A program made the position numbers and the translations under genes. A stretch of 64,000 nucleotides of DNA from Tricholomella constricta (lineage: Eukaryota > Basidiomycota > Agaricomycetes > Agaricales > Lyophyllaceae): contig JAACJP010000015.1 of the NCBI GenBank assembly GCA_013368375.1, positions 62,001 to 126,000 of the forward strand. Direction: 5' to 3'. Shown here one piece after another: positions 29,581-39,172 of the stretch. Position 1 is the first letter of the stretch, and the number at the start of each line of letters is the position of its first letter. Below the pieces are notes generated by a model. That model worked only from the letters and a program-made list of their open reading frames with translations, was not told the DNA's origin and made no database searches.

Positions 29581-30050
29581 TGTTAGGGCGACCTCACGAG
29601 CAGAGCTGAGTCGTACTGGCAGAGGGGAATCCGAAGTTATATTAAGTACAGTGAGGAATGTAAAGAGGGGCTTACCTGGCAGAGGGGAATCCGAAGAGAA
29701 TAGACTAAGGATCCCCAATGCCAGTGGGCCGACTATATACGAGTACTGTACATAATAATCAAGGAATGGTCTGCGGCGCGTGTATGGACATGTTCCCGAC
29801 ACTGTCCGATCCTCGTGGCTCAGGGTACGGGCACGAGTTGGGACAGCCGACGTCGGGATGTCGGGTGGTCGGGATCGGCGTCGGGCGCGCGCAGGGAGAG
29901 ATGGGAAGCGACAGGAAGTGTGTAAGTATATACACCGACGCTTGGGTCGGAGCGTCGGGGGTCGGGATCGCGAACGGTCGGGGGAGCGATCGCATGAGCG
30001 GAGGGACGATCGGTGAGCGTCGGAGGGCGCGAAAGGGAGTTCCCCTAACA
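29581..30050 (-). repeat. G4 3' LTR (left copy)
   Basis: 470 bp, TGTTAGGG...CCCTAACA. It contains a 19-bp direct repeat ggcagaggggaatccgaag twice (near 29619 and 29678). In gene orientation the preceding purine run (agaggggggtga) is the PPT and includes the pol stop codon. Confidence 0.95.
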
Positions 30051-31317
30051 TCACCCCCCCTCTTGAATCGCAACGGCTCGGTGCGGGGTGACGGTGGCGA
30101 AGACGGCGGGGGACAGAGTGAAGATGCCACGGATGTGGCGCGCAGCATCGGGATTGTCGCGGTGGAATTTGCGCACCAGGTCGGGGGCGACGACATTCTC
30201 CCGGGGCTCCCACGAAGCTTCTTCATAGCCGTAGCCTTTCCACAAGATCTTGTACTGGAGTTTCTTGCGAAAGATGCGGCTGTCGAGGATTTTGTGGACT
30301 TCGTAGTGGGGCTTGTCGTTGATGATATCTGGGGGCGGCGGTGGATCAGACTGCCGACCTTCGATGGGGTCCGCGACGGCGGGGACAAGCTTTACAACCG
30401 GATGGATGCGCTTCATGGACTGAGGCAACAGAAGGCGATATACGAGCGGACCGACTCGCCTTTGCACGACGAAAGGGCCGAGGTAGCAATGCGACAACTT
30501 CTTAGACGGTCGGGTCGTAGAAATGTCGGCCGTGTCCAAGTACACCTTGTCGCCAGGCTGGTAGTCGGGCGCTGGGGCGTGTCGCTGGTTGTAATACCGC
30601 TCCATGTCGTCCTTTGCCTTTGCAAGCGCCGCTTTAGCTTCCTCCTGGGCTTCCTTCATGCGCTCCACGAACTCTTCGGCCGACTCGTTCTTGGAAGCGC
30701 CCTGACGCGGCTCAAAGCCCATGCGCGGATGCCGACCAGTGTCGAGCAGGAAGGGGGTCTGCTGCATCGCTGAGTGTACGTGGTTGTTGTAACTGAACTC
30801 GGCGTCGGGCAACAGGTCCTCCCAGTCGTTCTGGCGCTCGTTGCAGAAGACCCGCAGGAATTGTTCCAGCTCCTGGTTGACGCGCTCAGTCTGCCTGTCG
30901 GTCTGCGGGTGGTACGCCGTCGAAGCCGACAGCTTGATACCCAGGAGTCGGTACAGCTCGCGCGTGAACTCGGCAACGAACTGTGGACCTCGATCGGAGA
31001 CGAATGCGTCGGGGAGACCGTGCAGCTTCCAGACATGGCGACGGTAGAGGTTGGCAGCTCCCAAGGCCGAACAGGTCGTGTGCAATGCGATGAAGTGCGC
31101 TCGCTTTCCGACCGAATCCACGACGTTCATGATCGCGTCGTGGCTGTTGGACTCGGGGAGCTCGGTGATGAAGTCCACCGATACGACGTTCCAGCGACCT
31201 TCGGGGATTGGGAGCGGCTGCAGCTGTCCGACGGGGAGTTGGCGGCGGGGTTTCGTGCGCAAGCACATGTCGCAGGTGCTGGTGTAGGAACCGACAAAGC
31301 GCGACATCTGAGGCCAC

Positions 31318-31464
31318 TGCAGGCGTGCATCATGGCCTCCACGAGGCATGGTCCGTGCAGCTTACAGAACTATAAATACATTACGGTGTACCGTATATAG
31401 ATCTATCCTACCATATCCAGTCTTTCCCACCCTACCGTGAGACTTGCTGAGGTTAACGCCTCCA
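31318..31464. repeat. TRIM-like element, left LTR
   Basis: 147 bp, TG...CA, with tataaatac inside. Confidence 0.88.
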
Positions 31465-31962
31465 TTTGGTGACGACAGTGGCATTCGTACCCGCAACTGT
31501 CTGTCTGGATCACCGTCCGCTTCCGGTTAATGAAGCAGTCTACCACCGACACCAATAACAACACCCCCCATCTGCGGCTTCTGACACCGACTCTCCTTTC
31601 CAAATCCAATCAACACTCCATGCACCAGCACCCTCGCGGTGCTTTTTAAAGTGCTTTTTCTGTTTCCGACACCTGCAACTGTTTTTACCTGGTTTTCTCG
31701 GTGCTGGAGGGTAGTAAAGGTGATGGGCTTGAGGGCTGCGACGAGGACGTCGCGATGTGGAGGTGGGGCATATGCAGACGTTGGCGACACTTCCGCATTA
31801 GGACAGATACACTGCGCATTCGGCATCGCATCACGCTTGGAGACGTTTCACGGTTTCGCGCCTAGGTACAGCTGGGGTGATTTAGGGTTGTGTGTTTGGT
31901 TTCTGAGCTTAGGTTCATGTTTGGATCGCGACGAGGACGTCGCTATTTGGGAGTTGGGCACA

Positions 31963-32109
31963 TGCAGGCGTGCATCATGGCCTCCACGAGGCATGGTCCG
32001 TGCGGCTTACAGAACTATAAATACATTACGGTGTACCGTATATAGATCTATCCTACCATATCCAGTCTTTCCCACCCTACCGTGAGACTTGCTGAGGTTA
32101 ACGCCTCCA
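31963..32109. repeat. TRIM-like element, right LTR
   Basis: 147 bp, matching 31318-31464 apart from one a/g difference (gtgcAgctt versus gtgcGgctt). Confidence 0.88.
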
Positions 32110-34872
32110 CCACCAGTAGTTGCGCGACACCAGCTCTAACGTCTTCCAGCGACCCGGGTGACCGGCGATCTTGGAGTCGTGGTGCTGTTCCACAATGCGT
32201 CGGCGAAGGTCAGGAACGTTCGGGACATAGATCCGTCCACGGAACGTGAGCAGACCACCTTCCTCCCCCCACTCGCCGAAGCGTAGGGAGCGACCGGCAG
32301 TCTTGGATGCCTTGACCAGTTGCGCCGCTTTCGCGACCGCGTCCTCCTGTGGCCGTCGCGATTGCCCTTGCGAATCGCCTTCAGCACATCGTCTTCTTCT
32401 CCGACCAGTACCAGACCCTCGGTCGCGCGAATCGCGAAGAACTCGGGTTTGAGGAGCACGATGTCGGCATTGTCGCCACTTCCGTCGCCGTGATCAGCGC
32501 GACGCGACAGGGCGTCGGGTTTGCCCATGCTGCGTCCCGGACGGTGGTGGAGGGTGAAGTCGAAGTTGGCGAGGTAGAGCGACCAGCGGGCTTGCCGCCG
32601 ATTGAGTTTCTTCGCGGTGAGGAAGTACTCAAGGTTTTTGTGGTCGGTCAAGATCTCTACCTTGTGCTTTGCGCCTTCCACAAAATGTCGCCACTCCTCC
32701 AGAGACCGGATGATCGCCAGCATCTCCTTGTCGTGGATCTCATAGTTCCGCTCGACTGTGTTCAAGCTCTTTGAGTAGAACGCGACCAGGTGCCACTTGC
32801 CATCGGACGGCGACTCTTGCGACAGGACCGCGCCCGTCGCGAAGTCGGACGAGTCAGCTTCGATGTGGTACGGTCGGTCGTCGTCGGGGAATGCAAGCAC
32901 TGGTCGCGACGTGATCGCAGACTTCAGGAGGTCAAAGGCCGACTGTTCCGACGCTTCCCAGCGCCAGGCGACGTCCTTGCCTGTCAGATCGAACAGGGGT
33001 CGGGCATGGTGCGAGAAGTCCTGGATGAACCGTCGGTAGAAATTGGTGAAGCCCAAGAACGCTTGCACCTCCTTCTTGTTCTTCGGTGCCGGCCACTCCG
33101 ACACTCCAGCGACCTTGACCGGATCCATTTCCGCTTGCCCGTGCGAGATGATCAGCCCAAGATACTCGACCTTGGTCTGTTCGAACTCGCATTTCTCGGG
33201 TTTTAAGAACAACTTATGTTCGCGGAGTCGGTCCAGTACGAGTCGCGCGACCCGACGGTGTTCCTTGAGAGTCTTGGTGTAAATCAGGATATCGTCGAGG
33301 TACATGCAAACAACACCCTCGGCGATCAGATCGCGGAAGATGTCATTCATCATGGTCTGGAATGTGGCGGGGCTGTTCGTGAGGCCGAAGAACATGACGA
33401 GCGGCTCAAAGAGACCGCGGTTCGTCCGAAACGCTGCCTTCCACTTGTCGCCTTCCTTGATCCGAACGTTGTTGTACCCCCATCGGACGTCCAGCTTGGT
33501 GAAGTACCGTGCGCCGCGGAGGTTGTTCACCAGTTCGCTAATGAGTGGCAGTGGGTACCGGTTCTTCACCGTAAGCGCGTTGAGCGTCCGATAGTCCTGC
33601 ACCAGCCGGAGCGCACCATCCTTCTTCTTGATGAAGAACACTGGCGAAGCCATGGGCGACTTCGACGGACGGATCCGACCCGACTCAAGGTTCTCCTTGA
33701 GGAACGCGTCGAGCTCGACTTGCTCCGCCGGCGACAGTGGGTAGACTTTGGTGCCGGACGGCGAAGCGCCCGGCTCCAACTCAATCACGTGATCCCACTG
33801 TTTGCGATCGGGGAGTTCGTCGAACGCGACCTTGGAGAAAACATCCTCAAAGTTGTGGAGGTGGGTCGGAACGGCGTCGCGGAACGACTTGGGCACAGAG
33901 TTCGCGGGATGCGCTTCCGCGAGTCGCTGCGATGTCGTTTGACTGGCACGGATGTGCGCCACAGTCGGAGGAGGGTGGATCGCAGTCGCAAAGATGCGGT
34001 CGCCATTCAGGAAGGTCTCCGCAAGGAAGTCGTCCGACTCTGGATCGGGTTCTCCCATGACTGGGGTGTAGGGGAGGAATTCGTCCGTGTCAGAGTCGTC
34101 CTCGACGTAGGGGCTGGTCGGGGCACGCAGATCCGGCTCTGTGGTCGGAATTCCTTCCGCCCGACAGGCCCGAATGGCAGCTCGCAGTTTGGTGCGCGAG
34201 CGCCGCTCTTCCTTGGCCTCAACCTTGCAGGTGTCGCAACGCGACGGCGCCCGACTCATTTTCACCCTTTTCGTCGCCCAATCAATGTCGGGGTTGTGGT
34301 CTCGAAGCCAGGTGAATCCGAGGATGAGATCCTGCTTCCCGATGCCTGCGACCGCGAACAGCACTCGTTCAGAGTGACCGTCGTAGCGTAGAACCGCGTC
34401 TACAACATAGCCGATGGCGCCCGCTTGGTTAGGGGTTCCATCGACGTTATAGGCTAGTGTAGGGCGGTTTAACGGTCGGGTCTTCAGTTTGTGCTTCTCA
34501 ACGAAGGCGGTGTTAATGAAGCATCCAGTGGCTCCGCTGTCAACAAGGGCAGAGAGCGAGTGCGTCTCCTGGGTGTCGGTGGTCTCAAGCTCTACCTTGA
34601 GTGACAGGGATAAGGAGTCGGGGGAGGCGGCGATCACGAAGCGACGGGGTAGTCGTTTTTCCCAGCGTGGTAGTCCGGACACGACGGTGCGGTCGGCTTG
34701 GTCGGAGCGACCGACGGAGATGGCGATTGGTCAGGGGAGGATTGTACGTCTTCGTCAATTGGTTCACCCATAGAAGTAGCAGCAATATTAAGTATATTGG
34801 GGTACTCTACAGATAGGGGGGCGAACCGATTACGACTAGACAACGGGGGCGTACTTTTCACCCGTTGTGCGA

Positions 34873-35756
34873 CTAAAAATCCTCTTCCGTGGCCAAGGCG
34901 GTCGGGTCGGCCGACTCGGGAGTCGGGTCAGCCGGGATCGCATCCTTGCGCGCCAGTAACTGCATGATCAGCTCATCCAGTTCCTCCGGCATGATGTGGC
35001 GCACGTCGAAGCGCAATGGACAGTCATGCCAGAAGTGCCCCGGTTGTTTGCACCGACGGCACTTGTCGTCGCGAACAGGGCGACTGGTGAATCAATCAAT
35101 GTCCATAGGGACACCGGGAGAAAGAGCCGGTGCTCGGGGGGCATGCGCGACATGCGTCGGAGCCGACACACGAGCAGGAGCGACTGGTTGCGCAGAAGGT
35201 CGCCAGTGGAGAGCTGGCGCGACTGGGTGCACAGGGACGAGGGCGGTCGGGCGACTAGCCGACGGGATGGTCGGAGGTGTCCGACGATGGAAGTCCTCCT
35301 CGGTCCTCATGATGAAGTCCTGGGAGCGGGCGATCGCTAGCCAGTCCTCGATCTTGGAGTCGTTGGGCCGACCCGTGGTGATGCTTCCGAGTCGCTTCGA
35401 AAGCTTCGGGTCCATGCCCCGACGGAACTTGAGGACCAGGTGGCGACCATCCGGGTAGTCGGCCTTGACCCACAGGGCCTTGAACGAGTCTATGTACTCC
35501 TCAATGGTGCGCCCGTTCTGGAAATACGCCGTCGACTCGAGGATGAGCGCGGCGTCGGCAACCTCGTCAAACAGGAAGAACTCCTTCTCGAAGTTCGATA
35601 CGAAGTCGTCCCAGGTCGGGAACGCGCGCTTCACCGACCCGCACTGAAAGACGCGACCGACGAAGTCGGCAGCGTGACCGTGTTGCATGAACGACAAGAC
35701 CCAGCTAATTCGGGCGTGGTCGTCGGTGAACTGCCCGGTGGTCAGCGAGAAGTAGA
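34873..35756 (-). pseudogene. G4 gag, C-terminal part
   Basis: Continues from 46738-47066 across G2. Capsid-like region (FPTWDDFVSNFEKEF, IEEYIDSFKALW, LVLKFRRGMDPKL) followed by a Pro/Ala-rich linker. TGA at 35092-35094 interrupts the frame just before a CCHC knuckle CRRCKQPGHFWHDC (about 35020-35060). The frame then ends at TAG 34873-34875. The family is the common gypsy gag. The nonsense codon alone would remove the nucleocapsid. Confidence 0.82.
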
Positions 35757-35761
35757 GCTGA

Positions 35762-35982
35762 TGTAAGGACGCACACTATCTTATCTAATCTTGGTTATCT
35801 AATCGTATCTTATCGAGACGATTACGCTATTGTTTGGCAACACCTTCTGGTGTTGCCTATTTAATTCATTACATTAATTAAGTATAAACAACCTTGTACA
35901 CCTATACGTAGCAATCGACAGACTTGTCAAGCTTACGTCTAGTGTGAACAACAAGGTCCCCAAATTCTGTAACCCCGTTACA
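35762..35982 (+). repeat. G2 5' LTR
   Basis: 221 bp, TGTAAGGACG...CCCCGTTACA. Palindrome GGCAACACC-ttct-GGTGTTGCC at 35836-35857; TATA-like gtataaac near 35882. It is followed by ttttttaagctacc, conserved with G1 and E3 and not a tRNA-type primer site. Confidence 0.95.
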
Positions 35983-36091
35983 TTTTTTTAAGCTACCTTG
36001 CTTTCTATTGCTGCGTACCCACGACGTTACGCAGACCCACATTCCATTTAGAACACCCATCATCAAAAAGAACCAACGAGACCGAGACCCG

Positions 36092-39000
36092 ATGACAACA
36101 ACTCCCACATCCGGAAAGAGCCGAACTCCGGTCCTCGAGGATGCGCTCACAGCGCATCCTCCATCACAACTTCCACTGCAACCAGTGGAAGTTGGATCAG
36201 TCGCTGGTGGACAAAGTTCACCAGCGCAGAATACACTAGGAGTAGAATCGGAGGAACTTTGGCCAATAGCAAGCACCAATGTGCCTGGGAGCTTGGCCGA
36301 CGAATTGGCCAGGTCACATCGACCTGGCCCCACGGCGGGAAGCAGATGGCCAGACAGCCGTCTGTCAAATAGAGCGTTCGGGGCGTCCACCCTGAGCATA
36401 ATCAAGATGGAGTCGGACGAAGACGACTTGTCCGACCCCGAGGCTAATGAAGAAGAGGCCAGCGAAAGGGAACTGCTTGCGCTTCAAGTGAAGCAATTCT
36501 GGGACACCACCGATGTGGTTAGCGAGCATCGGCGAAGGCGACTGGAGGAACGAGCGGATAGGCTCGTTCTGCGATCTACCGGAGCACAATCCGTTGGAGA
36601 AATGGTCGCACAAGCATATGCCGACCGATACTTGGAAGCGCTGTCCGTAGTAGTTACGGAATACAGGAAGAAGTACCCTAAGGGAACTTCGAATTCAGCA
36701 GTCAGCTCGATCGCTGGGACGCCTGTACCTAAGAAAGCCTCGTTAAACAAAGGGAAAGGTCGTTGGGATGACCTCTTCACTCCTCAAGCAGTGGCTGCCG
36801 GATCGAACCAGCCTCTTGATGAGGCTGCCATGGCAGTATCGGCGCTGCATCAAGCGCGACAGTTAGGAGAATCTGACGACGATTATCGTCGTCGGTCTGC
36901 GGCAGCGAAGCGCGAGAGAATGACTCGTGAAGAGCATCTTGCGCAACCACAGGGATCCAAATGGGCCCCTGTTAGTGAGTCTACGTTAGACCCACCCACG
37001 GAACGTAAGTATACAACCACGCAAGCAGCTGGCGACGAAAGCGCGCCAGCTATTCAAGTACCTATGGATGCGAAGGATGGCCGTGTTCCATTAGCGAAAG
37101 ATTGGAACAACCGAGTCGCATATCAGCGTTTGAGAAACGCTGATTTATCACGGAGCAAGTTCACGAATTATGATGATCAAGGAGTCGTCTTCGAAGGACA
37201 TATGCCCGTAGATGAGATGGCGAGGCAATGGGCCTCGCAAACTCAAGGTTCGGATGGTGGACTGGGAAATGGGGCCGTCGGAAAACATAATACGACGGCG
37301 ACGGCTAACGGCCGTCAAGACATGCGGGTTCGTATAAGTGAACCCACTTCACACGCTCAGCCTCGATTTCAAAGTCGAGGCTACTCAATGCCTGACCCGA
37401 TTCGCAGGAGTCAATCAATTGCGGACGGAATATATGCTGCTGGAGAGCAGCATAAAACTAAGATGCACGAACGGTTGCATCAATTGATACACGAGCGACT
37501 GGCTGTACGCCTATCGCTCCCTGATGGTATGAAATCTCGCCGTGCGGACTCAAAGTCCGTAGGAACTTATAGTGGAAGCGCCAAGTTTGGCGAATTGGAA
37601 GAATGGCTAGCCAGCCTTGTCGTGATGCTAGCCGTGAGCCAGTTTGGAGGAGCAGAACGCGACCAAGAGCGCGTTCTGATAACATCTGAGTTCCTTGATG
37701 GTGAAGCTCGGAAATGGTACAATCGCCATGTTATCCATGTGAACCGCGAAAAGCAGTCCTGGACGTTTGAAGACGTCATACTAGGGCTGTACGATCGGTT
37801 CGTGCTGCCTTCAACCATGCAGGATGCTCGTAACGACTTTAACGCCGTTACCTATTCGGCGAGCAAAGGCATACAAGGTCTGTATGACGACCTTGTGGAT
37901 CATGCCATGAACATGGCAGCAAGAACGGATGATTGGACGTTCCTGGAGAAATTTCTCAAAACACTTCCGCGCGATATGCGGAAGGCATTATTCGATGACG
38001 GGCTATCACCCGAAATCAATACAGCCCAAGAGTTCCTAGCGGTGGGCCTAGCACTTCAAGCCACCCAGAAAACGGCTGATTACTTTGAGCGGACCATAAC
38101 CGCTCAGCGAAGTCAACTGAGCCAAATGCGGAAACCAGATGGGGGGCGAGTAAACGCTCCACACAATACTTTCAACAGGCCTCGACGGGTGTATGGCGCA
38201 GTAAATGAAAAGCCATATGTCAAGCCAGCGTATCAGGATCAACCTGGACGTGGAGAGCAAAAGCCCCACGTCGAAAAACCAGCGATGAAGACAGGAGATC
38301 GTCCGCGTTACGATCAACCTAAAAACCACGATCATCACAACCATCCTCCGGGGGAAGTGTGCTTTAATTGTGGAAAACTAGGGCATTTTGCAAAAGATTG
38401 CAAACAGCCCAAGAAACAGCGAGCGTTCCTAAGGGCCGCACGTACAGCGGCACCTGACGCGGCAAGTGAGGCGGACGATGAAGACACGTCTCCTGAGGAC
38501 CCGGACGGACGAGACAATGGACGCCCTGATACAGAGGCGGACAATGAAGACGAAGGCGATGAGTTCGTAGACATGGAGGTCTACGAAAATGAATACTATG
38601 CTCGGGACGATGAGACCGAGCGTATGTTTGCAATGACAGAAGTAATTGCGTCAGAAGAACGCAATGATAAACCACCAGTTCGCAAAGTTAAAGTGCGGAC
38701 GGGGAGGGACAAAATTGCTCGTCCCGTAGTTCCGATAAAGGACAAGGAGTGCCTTGTCACCTACATTAACGTAGGTGGACATGAGGCTTGGACCCTTTGG
38801 GATTCCGGGAGTACAACTACCGGACTTACGCCGTCATTCGCTCAAGTGGCCGATATTCGAGTATGTCCGCTGGAGGATCCATTAATCCTCCAGCTCGGGA
38901 CTAAAGGAAGTAGGGCCACAGTAAACTTTGGTACGACGGTGGAAGCCGCTCTGCCAGGGTTTAAAGGCAAGGTTTACATGGACCTTGCTAACTTTGATCG

Positions 39001-39172
39001 ATACGACGTGATTATAGGCACGCCGTTTATGCGCGCAAATAACGTCGTGCTGGACTTTAACCGTGACGAAGTGGTCGTCAATGGAGTCGCTATACCAGCG
39101 ACTAAGGTAAAAATGGAGGATACCGATGGCCGAGCTAGACGCCATCGGTCATTGGAGAAACGAAGAGAATGA
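36092..39172 (+). CDS. G2 gag with aspartic protease, ending in UGA-CUA
   Basis: ATG 36092 (TTTPTSGKSRTPVLED). Order: N-terminal helical domain (LQVKQFWDTT ... EHRRRRLEER), capsid-like region (SAKFGELEEWL, LDGEARKWYNRHV, FEDVILGLYDRF), zinc knuckle CFNCGKLGHFAKDC near 38360, acidic tract, protease DSGSTTT near 38803 with IIGTPFM. It aligns with G1 throughout. The stop TGA 39170-39172 is followed by CTA, the hexamer best known for stop readthrough. The frame then stays open for over 350 nt before the first ATG at 39527. Confidence 0.92.
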   Translation: MTTTPTSGKSRTPVLEDALTAHPPSQLPLQPVEVGSVAGGQSSPAQNTLGVESEELWPIASTNVPGSLADELARSHRPGPTAGSRWPDSRLSNRAFGASTLSIIKMESDEDDLSDPEANEEEASERELLALQVKQFWDTTDVVSEHRRRRLEERADRLVLRSTGAQSVGEMVAQAYADRYLEALSVVVTEYRKKYPKGTSNSAVSSIAGTPVPKKASLNKGKGRWDDLFTPQAVAAGSNQPLDEAAMAVSALHQARQLGESDDDYRRRSAAAKRERMTREEHLAQPQGSKWAPVSESTLDPPTERKYTTTQAAGDESAPAIQVPMDAKDGRVPLAKDWNNRVAYQRLRNADLSRSKFTNYDDQGVVFEGHMPVDEMARQWASQTQGSDGGLGNGAVGKHNTTATANGRQDMRVRISEPTSHAQPRFQSRGYSMPDPIRRSQSIADGIYAAGEQHKTKMHERLHQLIHERLAVRLSLPDGMKSRRADSKSVGTYSGSAKFGELEEWLASLVVMLAVSQFGGAERDQERVLITSEFLDGEARKWYNRHVIHVNREKQSWTFEDVILGLYDRFVLPSTMQDARNDFNAVTYSASKGIQGLYDDLVDHAMNMAARTDDWTFLEKFLKTLPRDMRKALFDDGLSPEINTAQEFLAVGLALQATQKTADYFERTITAQRSQLSQMRKPDGGRVNAPHNTFNRPRRVYGAVNEKPYVKPAYQDQPGRGEQKPHVEKPAMKTGDRPRYDQPKNHDHHNHPPGEVCFNCGKLGHFAKDCKQPKKQRAFLRAARTAAPDAASEADDEDTSPEDPDGRDNGRPDTEADNEDEGDEFVDMEVYENEYYARDDETERMFAMTEVIASEERNDKPPVRKVKVRTGRDKIARPVVPIKDKECLVTYINVGGHEAWTLWDSGSTTTGLTPSFAQVADIRVCPLEDPLILQLGTKGSRATVNFGTTVEAALPGFKGKVYMDLANFDRYDVIIGTPFMRANNVVLDFNRDEVVVNGVAIPATKVKMEDTDGRARRHRSLEKRRE

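Larger units (their letters stand above)
31318..32109. mobile_element. TRIM-like miniature LTR element
   Basis: 792 bp with two 147-bp direct repeats (31318-31464 and 31963-32109) that begin TGCAGGCG, end CGCCTCCA and differ at one visible position. A 4-bp duplication ccac flanks it (31314-31317 and 32110-32113); excision restores the integrase codons NYWWPQM of G4. After the left repeat comes tt-TGGTGACG, a tRNA-type primer site with the usual 2-nt gap; gggagttgggcaca precedes the right repeat. There is no coding capacity. The internal part holds two diverged copies of a gacgaggacgtcgc...gggca block. Confidence 0.88.
30051..34861 (-). pseudogene. G4 pol: protease-RT-RNase H-integrase-chromodomain (broken)
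   Basis: Reading down from about 34770 (MGEPIDED): a frameshift near 34680, then an aspartic protease (LVDSGATGCF, about 34540), RT with YLDD near 33295, RNase H (EADSSDFATGAVL ... TDHKNLEYF), and a 1-nt frameshift near 32341. The integrase HHCC domain (HHDS ... GHPGRWKTLELVSRNYWW) is split at 32110/31317 by the TRIM-like element. The rest is the integrase core (VDFITELPES, SDRGPQF) and a chromodomain (VHKILDSRI, YKILWKGY, ASWEPREN). The stop TGA at 30051-30053 lies in the PPT next to the LTR. The family matches fungal Tf1/sushi-like chromoviruses and is distinct from G1/G2. Confidence 0.9.

Noticed and set aside
32246..34391. Long plus-strand frames over G4 pol
   Set aside because: Antisense shadows of the GC-rich pol gene; the minus strand carries protease, RT and RNase H motifs.
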